Source of the DNA: Cytobacillus eiseniae
Lineage (GTDB): Bacteria; Bacillota; Bacilli; Bacillales; Cytobacillaceae
Direction: 5' to 3'
Length of the DNA stretch: 64,000 nucleotides
Assembly: GCF_017874625.1 (NCBI RefSeq)
Contig: NZ_JAGIKZ010000002.1
Location: 1 to 64,000 of the forward strand
Part shown: positions 53,649-62,658 of the stretch, in pieces
How positions within the stretch are numbered: position 1 is the first letter of the stretch
Layout: every line of letters starts with the position of its first letter
Translations under genes and position numbers: made by a program
Notes under the pieces: model-generated
Told to the model about the DNA's origin: nothing
What the model saw: the letters and a program-made list of their open reading frames with translations, nothing else
Databases searched by the model: none

Positions 53649-55064
53649 GTGAGTACATACAGAATTGAAAAAGACTTTCTTGGGGAAAAGCATGTCCCTA
53701 TTGAAGCATATTACGGAATTCAAACATTAAGGGCAGTTGAGAATTTCCCGATTACAGGCTATAAATTGGACAAGGATTTAATCATTGCCATGGCCATCGT
53801 AAAAAAAGCAGCAGCACTTGCGAATGCAGATGTTGGCAGATTATACAAAGGAAAAGCGGATGTCATTTGTCAGGCGGCAGATGAGCTCATTGCCGGAAAA
53901 TGGCATGATCATTTTCTCGTGGATCCGATACAAGGTGGAGCAGGCACGTCCATCAATATGAATGCAAATGAAGTGATAGCAAATAGAGGCTTAGAACTGT
54001 TGGGCAAAGATAAGGGTGATTACTTCCACCTTAATCCAAATATAGACGTGAACATGGCGCAATCAACGAATGATGCTTTTCCAACAGCCATTCATATTGC
54101 TGTCTATCGTGCGCTTGAATCCTTACTTGTTACAATGAAGGAAATGAGAGAGGCATTTAGTGCAAAAGCAGATGAATTTGATTCTGTTATTAAAATGGGA
54201 AGAACCCATTTGCAGGATGCTGTTCCCATTCGACTTGGCCAAGAGTTTAGAGCCTATACGAATGTAATCGAGCGTGATATAAAGAGAATTGATCGATCAA
54301 AGGAAAACTTACTTGAAGTAAATATGGGTGCTACAGCAGTTGGAACAGGATTGAATGCAGATCCTAATTATATTGAAAAGGTTGTTCAATATTTGGCAGA
54401 AATATCTGGAATCCCTATTGTTCCTGCACAGAATCTTGTAGATGCCACACAAAATACGGATGCATATGTGGAAGTTTCAGCTGCTTTGAAAATATGTATG
54501 GTAAATATGTCGAAGATTGCAAATGATCTAAGACTGATGGCCTCAGGACCGAGAGCAGGCTTATATGAAATTAATTTGCCTGCACGCCAACCAGGATCAT
54601 CGATTATGCCTGGAAAGGTAAATCCAGTCATGCCTGAGGTTATGAACCAAATTGCTTTTCAAGTGATTGGGAATGATCATACGATTTCACTTGCTTCAGA
54701 AGCAGGACAATTTGAATTAAATGTCATGGAACCTGTCTTATTATTTAATTTATTGCAATCGATTACAATTATGAATAATGGCTTCCGTGTATTTACTGAT
54801 TTCTGTATCTCAGGGATTACAGCAAATACGGATCGCTTGAAGGAATACGTCGAGAAGAGTGTTGGCCTATTAACAGCAGTGAATCCTCACATTGGCTATA
54901 ATGTGGCATCCGATATTGCAAGAGAATCCATTGTGAATGGCAAGTCTATTCGTGAGCTATGCTTACTTTATGACGTATTGACTGAAGAAGAATTAGATTT
55001 AATATTAGATCCATTTGAAATGACAAAGCCTGGTATTGCAGGGGCTTCATTACTTGATAAATAG
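53649..55064 (+). CDS. ansB: Aspartate ammonia-lyase
   Basis: Aspartase converts L-aspartate to fumarate and ammonia. The 471-residue protein has the fumarase/aspartase fold: YRIEKDFLGEKHVPIEAYYG, QSTNDAFPTAIH, GRTHLQDAVPIRLGQEF and the signature loop GSSIMPGKVNPVMPEV. GTG start after TTGGAGGCAGTCATA; the 19 codons upstream are open but without ribosome site. Length agrees with AnsB. Monocistronic, unlike the ansAB operon of B. subtilis. Confidence 0.92.
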   Translation: MSTYRIEKDFLGEKHVPIEAYYGIQTLRAVENFPITGYKLDKDLIIAMAIVKKAAALANADVGRLYKGKADVICQAADELIAGKWHDHFLVDPIQGGAGTSINMNANEVIANRGLELLGKDKGDYFHLNPNIDVNMAQSTNDAFPTAIHIAVYRALESLLVTMKEMREAFSAKADEFDSVIKMGRTHLQDAVPIRLGQEFRAYTNVIERDIKRIDRSKENLLEVNMGATAVGTGLNADPNYIEKVVQYLAEISGIPIVPAQNLVDATQNTDAYVEVSAALKICMVNMSKIANDLRLMASGPRAGLYEINLPARQPGSSIMPGKVNPVMPEVMNQIAFQVIGNDHTISLASEAGQFELNVMEPVLLFNLLQSITIMNNGFRVFTDFCISGITANTDRLKEYVEKSVGLLTAVNPHIGYNVASDIARESIVNGKSIRELCLLYDVLTEEELDLILDPFEMTKPGIAGASLLDK

Positions 55065-55074
55065 CTTCAATAAT

Positions 55075-55112
55075 AAAAAATACCGATGTAAATATCGGTA
55101 TTTTTTATCGAA
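55075..55112 (+). terminator. Terminator of ansB
   Basis: AAAAAATACCGAT/ATCGGTATTTTTT, a 13-bp perfect stem with a six-base loop. Confidence 0.9.
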
Positions 55113-55202
55113 GTCCTATTGTGTAAACTCCTAGATTTGCAAACTGGTAACAAGTAAAAAATAGTGTAAGGTATAATGATGGGGAAATGGAGGTTTATGA
55201 AC

Positions 55203-56417
55203 ATGGATGCACTGGAAATCCTGACAGATTTAGATAATGTATTCCCGTATTTTCAACCGATATTCAGTGCGGATGAACATCGTGTCATAGGCTATGAAGT
55301 ATTTGGGAGATATCGAGGAGAAGAAGGAGTCATAAGTCTCGGTCCATTTTTCCTGGATGAAGGAATTCCAGAAGAATATCGATTAGAAGTGGATCATGTG
55401 ATTTTAAAAAAGGCGCTGGACAAATTAATTGCACTAGATGAAGATGTCCTATTATTTATTAATAAAGATGCAGATCTTCTAATGTATGATAATGCTGATT
55501 CATTTTTAGCGCTCATGTTAGAGTATCAGGATAAAGGTATAAAGCTTGATCGAATTATCTTAGAATCGACTGAACGTGTATATAAAGGGAATATGGAGCA
55601 TTTAGACCATTTGATGAATTACTTGCGTACATACGGGATTAAAGTGGCGATTGATAATATGGGCAATGAAAGAAGCCATCTTGATCGAATTGGGCAGCTT
55701 GCACCGAACATCATTAAAGTTGATTTGAATGAGCTGCGTTCAACTGCTTCAGCCCATGTGTTACATGATATTCTCTATACACTTTCTTTATTAGCAAGGA
55801 AAATAGGGGCTACCTTGCTTTTTAAAAATATTGAAATGGATTATCAGCTGCAATTTGCTTGGCGAAATGGTGGAAGATATTATCAAGGCTATTATTTACA
55901 TAAACCGAATGAAGACTTTATTGATCGAGACTTCATGAAAGAGAAGCTAAGAGAAAAATGTCACCAATACATTTCATATGAAAAGAAAAAACTAGAAGCC
56001 TTACATGTGATTACAGAGAAGTTTAATGATCATATTAGCCAATTCCTTCAGAAAAATCGGAAAGGCTTAGAGTATGAGGAATTAATCAAGTTACTTTCTC
56101 AATTTCTTGACCAAGTAGCATTTCGGTTATACATATGTGATGAGAATGGGTTCCAAAAGTCAGCAAATATTTTCAAGAATAATCAAAGCTGGATGATCCA
56201 AAAACAATATTTAGACAAAAATTGGAGCTGGCGTCCTTATTTCTTAGAGAATATTATGAAGATGAGAGTGGACAAAAGAGGCATCTTGTCAGATTTATAC
56301 AGTGATATTGAGACAGGGGAAACGATACGAACATTTTCTTATCCACTAAATGACAGTGATTATTTATTTGTAGATTTATCCTATGAATATCTTTATGAAC
56401 GTGAAGGACTACTGTAG
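55203..56417 (+). CDS. ykuI: YkuI-like EAL domain protein
   Basis: The 404-residue protein has an EAL domain (about 1-250; YEVFGRYRGEEG, ILESTERVYKG, VAIDNMGNERSHLDRI) and the YkuI C-terminal PAS-like domain ending NWSWRPYFLENIMKMRVDKR, SDLYSDIETGETIRTFSYPL. In B. subtilis YkuI binds cyclic-di-GMP but shows no activity. The EAL triplet is EVF here, as degenerate as in YkuI. Alignment with YkuI and the GGAGG spacing favour the ATG at 55203. Confidence 0.9.
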   Translation: MDALEILTDLDNVFPYFQPIFSADEHRVIGYEVFGRYRGEEGVISLGPFFLDEGIPEEYRLEVDHVILKKALDKLIALDEDVLLFINKDADLLMYDNADSFLALMLEYQDKGIKLDRIILESTERVYKGNMEHLDHLMNYLRTYGIKVAIDNMGNERSHLDRIGQLAPNIIKVDLNELRSTASAHVLHDILYTLSLLARKIGATLLFKNIEMDYQLQFAWRNGGRYYQGYYLHKPNEDFIDRDFMKEKLREKCHQYISYEKKKLEALHVITEKFNDHISQFLQKNRKGLEYEELIKLLSQFLDQVAFRLYICDENGFQKSANIFKNNQSWMIQKQYLDKNWSWRPYFLENIMKMRVDKRGILSDLYSDIETGETIRTFSYPLNDSDYLFVDLSYEYLYEREGLL

Positions 56418-56446
56418 GTGAACAGTAAAACAGTAAGTTGGAGGAG

Positions 56447-56471
56447 AGTCTTCTTTTAAGAAGGCTTTTTT
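56447..56471 (+). terminator. Terminator of ykuI
   Basis: AGTCTTCT-TTTA-AGAAGGCT (one G-T) is followed by TTTTTT. Confidence 0.75.
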
Positions 56472-56674
56472 TCATGCTACAATGTGAGTCGTTTGTACAT
56501 AAATAAGATGGTTTGAGATTTCGTATTATTGTCAAATGCGGTTGATTTAAGACAAGAAAGAAAAGAATCTGTCTGAATTTGCTAGTTTATTACGAACGAA
56601 ATTATTAAATGATATGTATATTTATTGATAGAATAGGGTATATACAAAAAAATAGTTATGAAAGGGAGAGTGAG

Positions 56675-57334
56675 ATGAAACAGTATATCATTAAATTCAT
56701 ACTTTTGATTGTTTTCCTAAATGCAATCTCTCCGATTACAAGTGCAAAAGCAGAAATGGTTCCATCAGATCAACAGTCGGTTTTTCAATTTTTGCAGGAT
56801 GCCTTTCATGCTCAGGTCACGTTAAGTGAAAAACCTAGAAGCATGAAAGAAATAAAGGAAATATTATCCCCATATTTTATCGAAAGCTTCACGGCAGAAT
56901 TTTTAAAAGAAAACCTTGAATCTGAAAATGGAAAATACATTACGTATGGAACAGACTTTCCTATTTATTATATCCCTTTTTTTCTTTATTCGGAGGAAAC
57001 GAAAATTGTTCAAGCTGACGACCATGTGTATATTTATGAGTTTTTATCACAATTTGATGAAGGACCCGTTTCATATGATGATCATTATGAAGCGGTCAGG
57101 CTAGATTTTGTAGAAGGTGAATGGAAAGTAGCTGAAATATATTATGATGGGATTCCTAGTGAAATTCTTGAACGGGAAAATAATGATCAGCACAATCTTT
57201 CAAGTAAAATGCTTATGATCCAATCAGCCATTCAAACATCCTTTTTTCTAAATCCAATCGAATCCTTTTATACGTATGGAGGATTTGTTTTACTCAATAA
57301 AAATGAGCAAATTCAAGTGAAGATTGCATCTTGA
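56675..57334 (+). CDS. Secreted protein of unknown function, DUF3993-like
   Basis: The 219-residue product has a Sec signal peptide (about 1-26, KQYIIKFILLIVFLNAISP, cleavage after AKA) and a soluble domain with DQQSVFQFLQDAFHAQVTLS, IKEILSPYFIESFTAEFL and FVEGEWKVAEIYYDG. This recalls the DUF3993 family of Bacillus, from memory only. AAAGGGAGAGTGAG selects the ATG at 56675. Function unknown. Confidence 0.7.
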   Translation: MKQYIIKFILLIVFLNAISPITSAKAEMVPSDQQSVFQFLQDAFHAQVTLSEKPRSMKEIKEILSPYFIESFTAEFLKENLESENGKYITYGTDFPIYYIPFFLYSEETKIVQADDHVYIYEFLSQFDEGPVSYDDHYEAVRLDFVEGEWKVAEIYYDGIPSEILERENNDQHNLSSKMLMIQSAIQTSFFLNPIESFYTYGGFVLLNKNEQIQVKIAS

Positions 57335-57399
57335 ATTTGCTTTTTTTTATTTTGATATTTGTTTGCCTTATAAGGATGAGTCTGACTAGATGTCCTGTT

Positions 57400-57645
57400 T
57401 TAGTCTTGAATATGTAATTCTTGTTTTAATTTTTCTAGGTTGAAGCCAGTAATGATGATTGTATCATCAATAATAATTGTTGGGGTGGAAAATGATTGAT
57501 ACTTTTGAATTAATTCCTTATTTGCTGCTTGATTTTGTTTAATATTTTTCTCTTCATAACGGAATCCATATTCTGTAAGAAATCTTTTGGTTATTTCGCA
57601 TGGTGGGCATTCGGGCTGGGTATATAAAATAATTTTTCTCATCAT
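57400..57645 (-). CDS. Glutaredoxin-like thiol protein
   Basis: This 81-residue protein has the glutaredoxin fold: IILYTQPECPPCEITKRFL with the CPPC active site at the N-terminal end of helix 1, the cis-Pro loop STPTIIIDD and the ITGFNLEKLKQEL ending. In a bacillithiol host it may be a bacilliredoxin-like or general thiol reductase. AAAGGAATGTC precedes tandem ATGs. Confidence 0.82.
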   Translation of the reverse strand: MMRKIILYTQPECPPCEITKRFLTEYGFRYEEKNIKQNQAANKELIQKYQSFSTPTIIIDDTIIITGFNLEKLKQELHIQD

Positions 57646-57913
57646 GACATTCCTTTCAACATGAGTATTATAAGGAATTTAGTATAAAATATCAACGAAT
57701 AACAAGTCCTCAAATGCATTTTTTATGAAAAAAAAATCTCTGTTTGATTATATTTTACTTGTGTATATGACCAATATTAATTTATGCTGTTAGTATTGGT
57801 ATGAAAAGCGATGAAAAATGAATAGTCAATATTCAAATCTAATTGGATAGAAACATGCCAAAAGAGTAACATAAATATATATCGTTTTTGTTTTTTGTGA
57901 AAGGAGAGGGAGC

Positions 57914-58150
57914 ATGTCACAGCTTCAAGGTATAATAACTCGATTGAAAAATCTTCAAGAACAATCTAAAGATGGAGAGCCAATGCAACGTTTTTTTGAG
58001 GTGAATGGTGAAAGAAAATGTCAAGTTACATACCAACCCAAAAATGAAATGTTTGAATTGGAAGTTTACCATGACAAGGAAAAGCCGAAGAGATATCAAT
58101 TTGATAATATTGATATGATTACAATTGAAATATTTGATCTAATTCAATAA
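57914..58150 (+). CDS. ykuJ: YkuJ family protein
   Basis: The 78-residue protein matches B. subtilis YkuJ: SQLQGIITRLKNLQE, EPMQRFFEVNGE, FELEVYHDKEKPKRYQFDN and IDMITIEIFDLIQ. It is a small alpha/beta protein of unknown role. AAAGGAGAGGGAGC precedes the ATG. Its place between ykuI and darB is conserved. Confidence 0.88.
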   Translation: MSQLQGIITRLKNLQEQSKDGEPMQRFFEVNGERKCQVTYQPKNEMFELEVYHDKEKPKRYQFDNIDMITIEIFDLIQ

Positions 58151-58278
58151 CAAGTGTTAAAAAGGAGCCAGCATTGGTTCCTTTTTAATTTCTGATAAAT
58201 AATTAATAAGAGCATACTAAAGGATAATATGTTACACTAATAGGAGAGAGAATACATTAACCTGAGGAGTTTTCGGTA

Positions 58279-58728
58279 ATGATTAGTCTTCATAGTGGGG
58301 AGTATTTAGAAAGTAATATTCGAAATTTAATGATACCTTCTGAGCGAGTTGCCCATGTGCAGCTCGGCAATAGTCTTGAACATGCGCTATTAGTTTTAAC
58401 AAAAAGTGGCTATACAGCTATCCCTGTTTTGGATCCATATTATAAATTGCATGGCTTAATTAGTACGCCAATTATAATGGATTCTATACTAGGTCTAGAA
58501 CGAATTGAGTTTGAGAAATTAGAGGAAAAGCGTGTAGAGGAAGCAATGAATCGAAAGATACCAAGATTATCCATTCATTCATCTGTACAGGATTCCCTTC
58601 CTTTATTAATTGATAATCCTTTCCTCTGTGTCGAAAATGAAGATGGGCTCTTTGAAGGCATATTTACAAGAAGGACAGTATTAATTGAAGTAAATAAGCT
58701 AGCTCACAAATTAAAAAAGAATAAATGA
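58279..58728 (+). CDS. darB: CBS-domain cyclic-di-AMP-binding protein DarB
   Basis: The 149-residue protein consists of a pair of CBS domains (ESNIRNLMIPSERVAHVQLG, GYTAIPVLDPYYKLHGLIST; then RVEEAMNRKIPRLSIHSSV and FEGIFTRRTVLIEVNK). It matches YkuL, renamed DarB in B. subtilis, which binds cyclic-di-AMP and, when free of it, stimulates the (p)ppGpp synthetase Rel and pyruvate carboxylase. GAGGAGTTTTCGGTA precedes the ATG. It lies just before ccpC, as in B. subtilis. Confidence 0.9.
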   Translation: MISLHSGEYLESNIRNLMIPSERVAHVQLGNSLEHALLVLTKSGYTAIPVLDPYYKLHGLISTPIIMDSILGLERIEFEKLEEKRVEEAMNRKIPRLSIHSSVQDSLPLLIDNPFLCVENEDGLFEGIFTRRTVLIEVNKLAHKLKKNK

Positions 58729-58732
58729 ATGG

Positions 58733-58760
58733 GCTCCCAGAAATGGGAGCTTGATTTTTT
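58733..58760 (+). terminator. Terminator of darB
   Basis: GCTCCCA-GAAA-TGGGAGC is followed by TTGATTTTTTT. Confidence 0.85.
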
Positions 58761-58863
58761 TAATTCACAGGAGAAATTGCTTGAATACAAAGAGCGATTC
58801 TTAGGAGAAGGCAACATCGAATTACATGTAGAATTACATTTACTTAAATTAGGGGGAGATCTT

Positions 58864-59757
58864 GTGTCTTCACTATCAGAGTTTCACCTGCTTTCAGTAC
58901 TTGCCCAGGAAATGAATATGAGGAAGGCAGCAGAACGATTATTCGTTACTCAGCCAGCCTTATCCCAAAGATTACAAACGATTGAGAAGGAATGGGGAGA
59001 AAGGCTTTTTATTCGTTCTCAAAAAGGCTTATCATTAACTCCAGCTGGGGAACTCGTCATTAAATTTATTAATGAAGTGTTAGTCCAAGAAGAAAAGGTT
59101 CGAGAATCGATTCAGGCACTAAATACTGAAATACATGGAACATTGAAAATTGCTGTAGCCTCAATCGTTGGACAAAATTGGCTTCCACAAGTATTGAAAA
59201 AATATGTTACTCGCTATCCAAATGCGAAAATCTCACTTATAACAGGCTGGAGCAGTGAAATATTGAAATCTCTTTATGAGGACCAAGTACATATAGGAAT
59301 TATCCGTGGAACGCCTGATTGGAAGGGTGTAAAAAAACATTTGTTTCAAGATACACTCTATCTTGTTGATACTGAAATAACGAGTCCCAAGCAAGTCCTA
59401 GAAACAGATCGCCCATTCATTCAATTTAAAAGCGATTCTAATTATTATCAAGAAATCCAAGATTGGTGGCTAAGACATTTTAAAACAGCACCAAAAAGGA
59501 CGATTGTTGTTGATCAAATAGAAACATGTAAGCAGATGACCTTTAATGGAATCGGTTATGCCATTCTTCCTGCCATTACATTAAGTGGTGCTGAAAAGGA
59601 TATTTTCAAAATCCCTTTATTAGATGAACATAATTTGCCGTTGAAGCGTGATACATGGCTACTTGGCTATGAATCCGCATTTCAATTGAAACAAGTCCAA
59701 GCTTTTGTAGAGCTAATTAAAGAGCATATTGATGAGGAAGAAAAACATAGCAAGTGA
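58864..59757 (+). CDS. ccpC: LysR family regulator CcpC
   Basis: CcpC represses genes of the early citric acid cycle (citZ, citB) and responds to citrate. The 297-residue protein has the LysR winged helix at the N-terminus (LLSVLAQEMNMRKAAERLF, VTQPALSQRLQTIEKEWG, LFIRSQKGLSLTPAG) and a two-lobed effector domain. The open frame begins much earlier, inside the darB terminator; AGGGGGAG and alignment to the CcpC N-terminus select the GTG at 58864. Position after darB is conserved. Confidence 0.88.
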   Translation: MSSLSEFHLLSVLAQEMNMRKAAERLFVTQPALSQRLQTIEKEWGERLFIRSQKGLSLTPAGELVIKFINEVLVQEEKVRESIQALNTEIHGTLKIAVASIVGQNWLPQVLKKYVTRYPNAKISLITGWSSEILKSLYEDQVHIGIIRGTPDWKGVKKHLFQDTLYLVDTEITSPKQVLETDRPFIQFKSDSNYYQEIQDWWLRHFKTAPKRTIVVDQIETCKQMTFNGIGYAILPAITLSGAEKDIFKIPLLDEHNLPLKRDTWLLGYESAFQLKQVQAFVELIKEHIDEEEKHSK

Positions 59758-59813
59758 GCAATTAATTTGCTTGTTAAGCAAACAATTCGAATTAAATCAA
59801 TTATTATATAATA

Positions 59814-59842
59814 TTGACTTAAATTGTCGAAGAGCCTATAAT
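59814..59842 (+). promoter_or_regulatory. SigA promoter of ykuU
   Basis: TTGACT, a 17-base spacer and a perfect TATAAT at 59837-59842. The start would be near 59849, with a 70-base leader. Confidence 0.8.
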
Positions 59843-59918
59843 TTATTTTGAGATAATTTTGAAAATAGGAATAAAATTAACTTATTCTTATTTATAAAAG
59901 CTAATGGAGGGATTACAT

Positions 59919-60461
59919 ATGCCTGAACGTATGGTAGGTAAGCAAGCACCACGTTTTGAAATGGACGCAGTAATGCCAAATAAAGAATTTGGTAAAGTCA
60001 GTCTTGAAGAAAACATGAAAAATGATAAATGGACTGTGCTTTTCTTCTATCCAATGGATTTTACTTTTGTATGTCCAACGGAAATTACTTCATTATCTGA
60101 TCGTTATGAAGAGTTTGAAGATCTAGATGCAGAAGTCATTGGAGTTTCTACTGATACAATTCACACTCACTTAGCTTGGATTAACACAGATCGTAAAGAT
60201 AACGGCCTTGGTGATTTGAATTATCCACTAGCTGCCGATACAAATCACGTAGTTGCTCGTGATTATGGTGTATTGATCGAAGAAGAAGGGATTGCTCTCC
60301 GTGGATTATATATTATTAGTCCAGAAGGTGAGTTAATGTACTCAGTTGTTAACCACAATAATATTGGCCGTGATGTGGATGAAACATTACGTGTTCTTCA
60401 AGCCCTTCAAACTGGTGGACTTTGCCCAGCAAACTGGAAGCCAGGACAAAAAACACTCTAA
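59919..60461 (+). CDS. ykuU: 2-Cys peroxiredoxin YkuU
   Basis: This 180-residue typical 2-Cys peroxiredoxin reduces peroxides. The peroxidatic Cys is in YPMDFTFVCPTEITSL and the resolving Cys in GGLCPANWKPG near the C-terminus. GGAGGGATTACAT selects the ATG at 59919; length equals that of B. subtilis YkuU. Its thiol partner YkuV follows, though a terminator-like hairpin lies between. Confidence 0.92.
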   Translation: MPERMVGKQAPRFEMDAVMPNKEFGKVSLEENMKNDKWTVLFFYPMDFTFVCPTEITSLSDRYEEFEDLDAEVIGVSTDTIHTHLAWINTDRKDNGLGDLNYPLAADTNHVVARDYGVLIEEEGIALRGLYIISPEGELMYSVVNHNNIGRDVDETLRVLQALQTGGLCPANWKPGQKTL

Positions 60462-60483
60462 TATGTCAATGACAATGTATGAA

Positions 60484-60512
60484 GGCCTAACGTTTGTTAG
60501 GTCTTTCTTTCA
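60484..60512 (+). terminator. Terminator-like hairpin between ykuU and ykuV
   Basis: GGCCTAA-CGTTTG-TTAGGTC followed by TTTCTTT; may allow partial read-through to ykuV. Confidence 0.7.
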
Positions 60513-60557
60513 ATAATTAGAAGCGGTTGTAAAATTGAATAATTAGGAGGAATAAGC

Positions 60558-61016
60558 ATGAAATTACGAGCACCAATGCCTGAACTTGTAGGTGCAACAG
60601 AATGGTTAAATGGAGAAGTGACGAAAGATCAACTAATCGGTGAAAAGCCAACACTTATCCATTTTTGGTCTGTGAGCTGTCATCTTTGTAAAGAGGCTAT
60701 GCCAAACGTTAATCAATTTAGAGATGAATATCAAGATCAATTAAATGTCATTGCTGTTCATATGCCCCGATCTGAGGATGATCTTGATTTAGAAGGAATT
60801 AAGAAGGTAGCAGCTGAGCATGAAATTACTCAGCCGATCTTTGTTGATAATGAACACAAGCTAACTGATGCATTTGAAAACCAATATGTACCGGCATACT
60901 ATGTATTTGATAAAGAAGGCAATCTTCGTCACTTCCAAGCAGGTGGAGGCGGAATGAAAATGCTTGAAAAACGTGTAAATCGTGTATTGGATGAAATGAA
61001 AAAAACAGCAGAATGA
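60558..61016 (+). CDS. ykuV: Thiol-disulfide oxidoreductase YkuV
   Basis: The 152-residue thioredoxin-like protein has the active site FWSVSCHLCKEAMP (CxxC as CHLC) and VPAYYVFDKEGNL with the cis-Pro. It matches YkuV of B. subtilis, a cytosolic oxidoreductase thought to work with YkuU. GGAGGAATAAGC precedes the ATG. Confidence 0.92.
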   Translation: MKLRAPMPELVGATEWLNGEVTKDQLIGEKPTLIHFWSVSCHLCKEAMPNVNQFRDEYQDQLNVIAVHMPRSEDDLDLEGIKKVAAEHEITQPIFVDNEHKLTDAFENQYVPAYYVFDKEGNLRHFQAGGGGMKMLEKRVNRVLDEMKKTAE

Positions 61017-61048
61017 TATAAAAATGTAGTAAAATAAGATAGATTGAA

Positions 61049-61075
61049 GGATCAAGCTTAGCTTGATCCTTTTTT
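61049..61075 (+). terminator. Terminator of ykuV
   Basis: AGGATCAAGC-TTA-GCTTGATCCT followed by TTTTTT. Confidence 0.92.
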
Positions 61076-61199
61076 TAAAAGGCTATGTTCGAAAGGGTTG
61101 TTATTTTTAATCTAAAAGTTTAGAATGGATGATTACCAAATAGGTCAGTTGATTGAATTGGAAATCAATCATTACTGATTAAGTGTAAAATAGCAATAA

Positions 61200-61371
61200 A
61201 GGTTGCAAAGCAGTCTTTTAAAAACAGATGGTATTTTTTAGAGTCAGAGGATTGTCTAGTGGCATTGCTGAGCCTTAGCTAGGTGATGGGGGAATATGTG
61301 TGTATCTCTTAGCAAAGGTACACCCCTTAGGGATCGAGTATGGAGCTTGGATAGTTTTAGGAGGTTTAATT
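61200..61371 (+). promoter_or_regulatory. Leader region of ktrC, possibly structured
   Basis: The region is more GC-rich than its surroundings and free of reading frames with ribosome sites. GGGG at about 61289 with GTGTAT, and GTACACCCC at 61317-61325, can form a stem around CTCTTAGCAAAG. I could not match it to the ydaO (cyclic-di-AMP) or M-box riboswitch consensus. Confidence 0.35.
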
Positions 61372-62031
61372 GTGAAGAAGGAATTTGCTGTAATCGGGCT
61401 GGGGCGTTTTGGAGGAAGTATTTGTCGTGCACTCGTTGAAGAGGGAATGGAAGTATTAGCAATTGACAATAATGAGGATCGGGTAAATGAATTCTCTATG
61501 ATTGCTAGTCATGCGGTTGTTGGGGACACAACAGATGAATCGGTTGTAAAAAGTTTAGGGATACGAAATTTTGATCACGTAATCATCGCTATTGGTGATA
61601 ATATTCAAGCAAGTATTCTGACTACCCTTATTCTTAAAGAATTAGGGGTGAAGAAGATTACAGTTAAGGCACAAAATGATTATCATGAAAAAGTATTAAG
61701 GAAGATTGGTGCAGACCAAGTAGTCCACCCAGAGCGTGATATGGGAAGAAGAATTGCGCATAATATCGTTTCAAATAATGTACTTGATTATCTTGAATTA
61801 TCTGATCAACATAGTATTGTGGAGATAGTCGCTAACGAGAAGCTTGCAGGTTACACACTCATTGATCTAGACATTCGAGCTAAATATGGAATTAATATTG
61901 TTGCGATCAAACGAAAGCAGGATATAATCGTTTCTCCAATGGCAGATGAAAGAATTCAAATAAATGATATTCTCATTGTTATTGGTGCAGATATTGATAT
62001 CAATCGATTTGAAAAAAAAGTGATGAGTTAA
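61372..62031 (+). CDS. ktrC: Ktr potassium uptake regulatory subunit KtrC
   Basis: KtrC forms the octameric cytosolic ring that gates the KtrD/B channel. The 219-residue protein has RCK-N (about 1-125; EFAVIGLGRFGGSICRALVE, the nucleotide-binding GxGxxG, and AIDNNEDRVNEF) and RCK-C (about 135-219), the latter being the site where cyclic-di-AMP inhibits Ktr proteins. GTG start after TTAGGAGGTTTAATT. It lies left of rnjA, as in B. subtilis. Confidence 0.9.
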   Translation: MKKEFAVIGLGRFGGSICRALVEEGMEVLAIDNNEDRVNEFSMIASHAVVGDTTDESVVKSLGIRNFDHVIIAIGDNIQASILTTLILKELGVKKITVKAQNDYHEKVLRKIGADQVVHPERDMGRRIAHNIVSNNVLDYLELSDQHSIVEIVANEKLAGYTLIDLDIRAKYGINIVAIKRKQDIIVSPMADERIQINDILIVIGADIDINRFEKKVMS

Positions 62032-62041
62032 ATAAACCAGA

Positions 62042-62077
62042 AGAAGCTCCACGAAAGCAAAGGAGCTTCTTTTTTGT
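62042..62077 (+). terminator. Terminator of ktrC
   Basis: AGAAGCTCC/GGAGCTTCT, 9-bp perfect stem, followed by TTTTTTG. Confidence 0.9.
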
Positions 62078-62175
62078 TTTTATAAAAGGTTCTGTTATTT
62101 TTCATTGTTGATTTTCGTGTATGTAAGAGAATTTATACACGGAGGATGTCTACCGAGAAAGCTAAATAGCAATAT

Positions 62176-62361
62176 ATAAGCGGAATAATTCCGGTTAATG
62201 TTAAAAAGAACGCTTTAAAAGTGAATATAAGCGGAGAAATTCCGCTTAACTTCTTTAAATAATCCAAAATCCATCCATTTGGTCCATATAAGCGGAAAGA
62301 CTCCGCTTATATTGAAGGAAATAGAGGTATTTCCCAATATAGCCGGAATTTTTCCGCTTAT
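62176..62361. repeat. Cluster of four phased palindromes, locus C
   Basis: Palindromes centred near 62187, 62237, 62299 and 62349 (50, 62 and 50 apart), the third with ATATAAGCGGA/TCCGCTTATAT arms. Spacer hairpins CCAAAAT..ATTTGG and GGAAATA..TATTTCC lie between. Spacing and the CCGGTTAA spacer agree with locus A at the left end of the window. Confidence 0.75.
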
Positions 62362-62658
62362 TTTTCAAATATTGTAAGATCAACATTCAGCTTTAATAGA
62401 GCCTTATAAAAAGATATTTACTAATGTTGTTTCTAAATCAATTGGTACATAAAGGACGGTTGATTGAAGTGGAAGGGGGAAGATCCTCGAAGATGCTTTC
62501 GTATTTCCTTCGTGTGGTGTCTTTTCAAAAAACTGATTCAATGTCCCGTAAGAGATACGTAAGACAGCTGAGGCTTATGCAGGAGTGTCCACAAAAAAGG
62601 GAGCATCCCATTAACGAATTCACCCTTTATCAATTAGATTCTAAATAGAAAACAGTCT

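Noticed and set aside
59790-59815. PerR box upstream of the ykuU peroxiredoxin
   Set aside because: TTATTATATAATATT shares composition with the PerR consensus but does not match its symmetry.
61200-61371. Cyclic-di-AMP (ydaO-yuaA) riboswitch or M-box upstream of ktrC
   Set aside because: The core sequences I remember for these classes (for example CAGCTAACCTCGTAAGC) are not present.
62424-62648. 74-codon plus-strand open frame after the palindrome cluster
   Set aside because: No ribosome binding site at the ATG, no recognisable protein character and no conservation signal visible. Kept as non-coding with low certainty.
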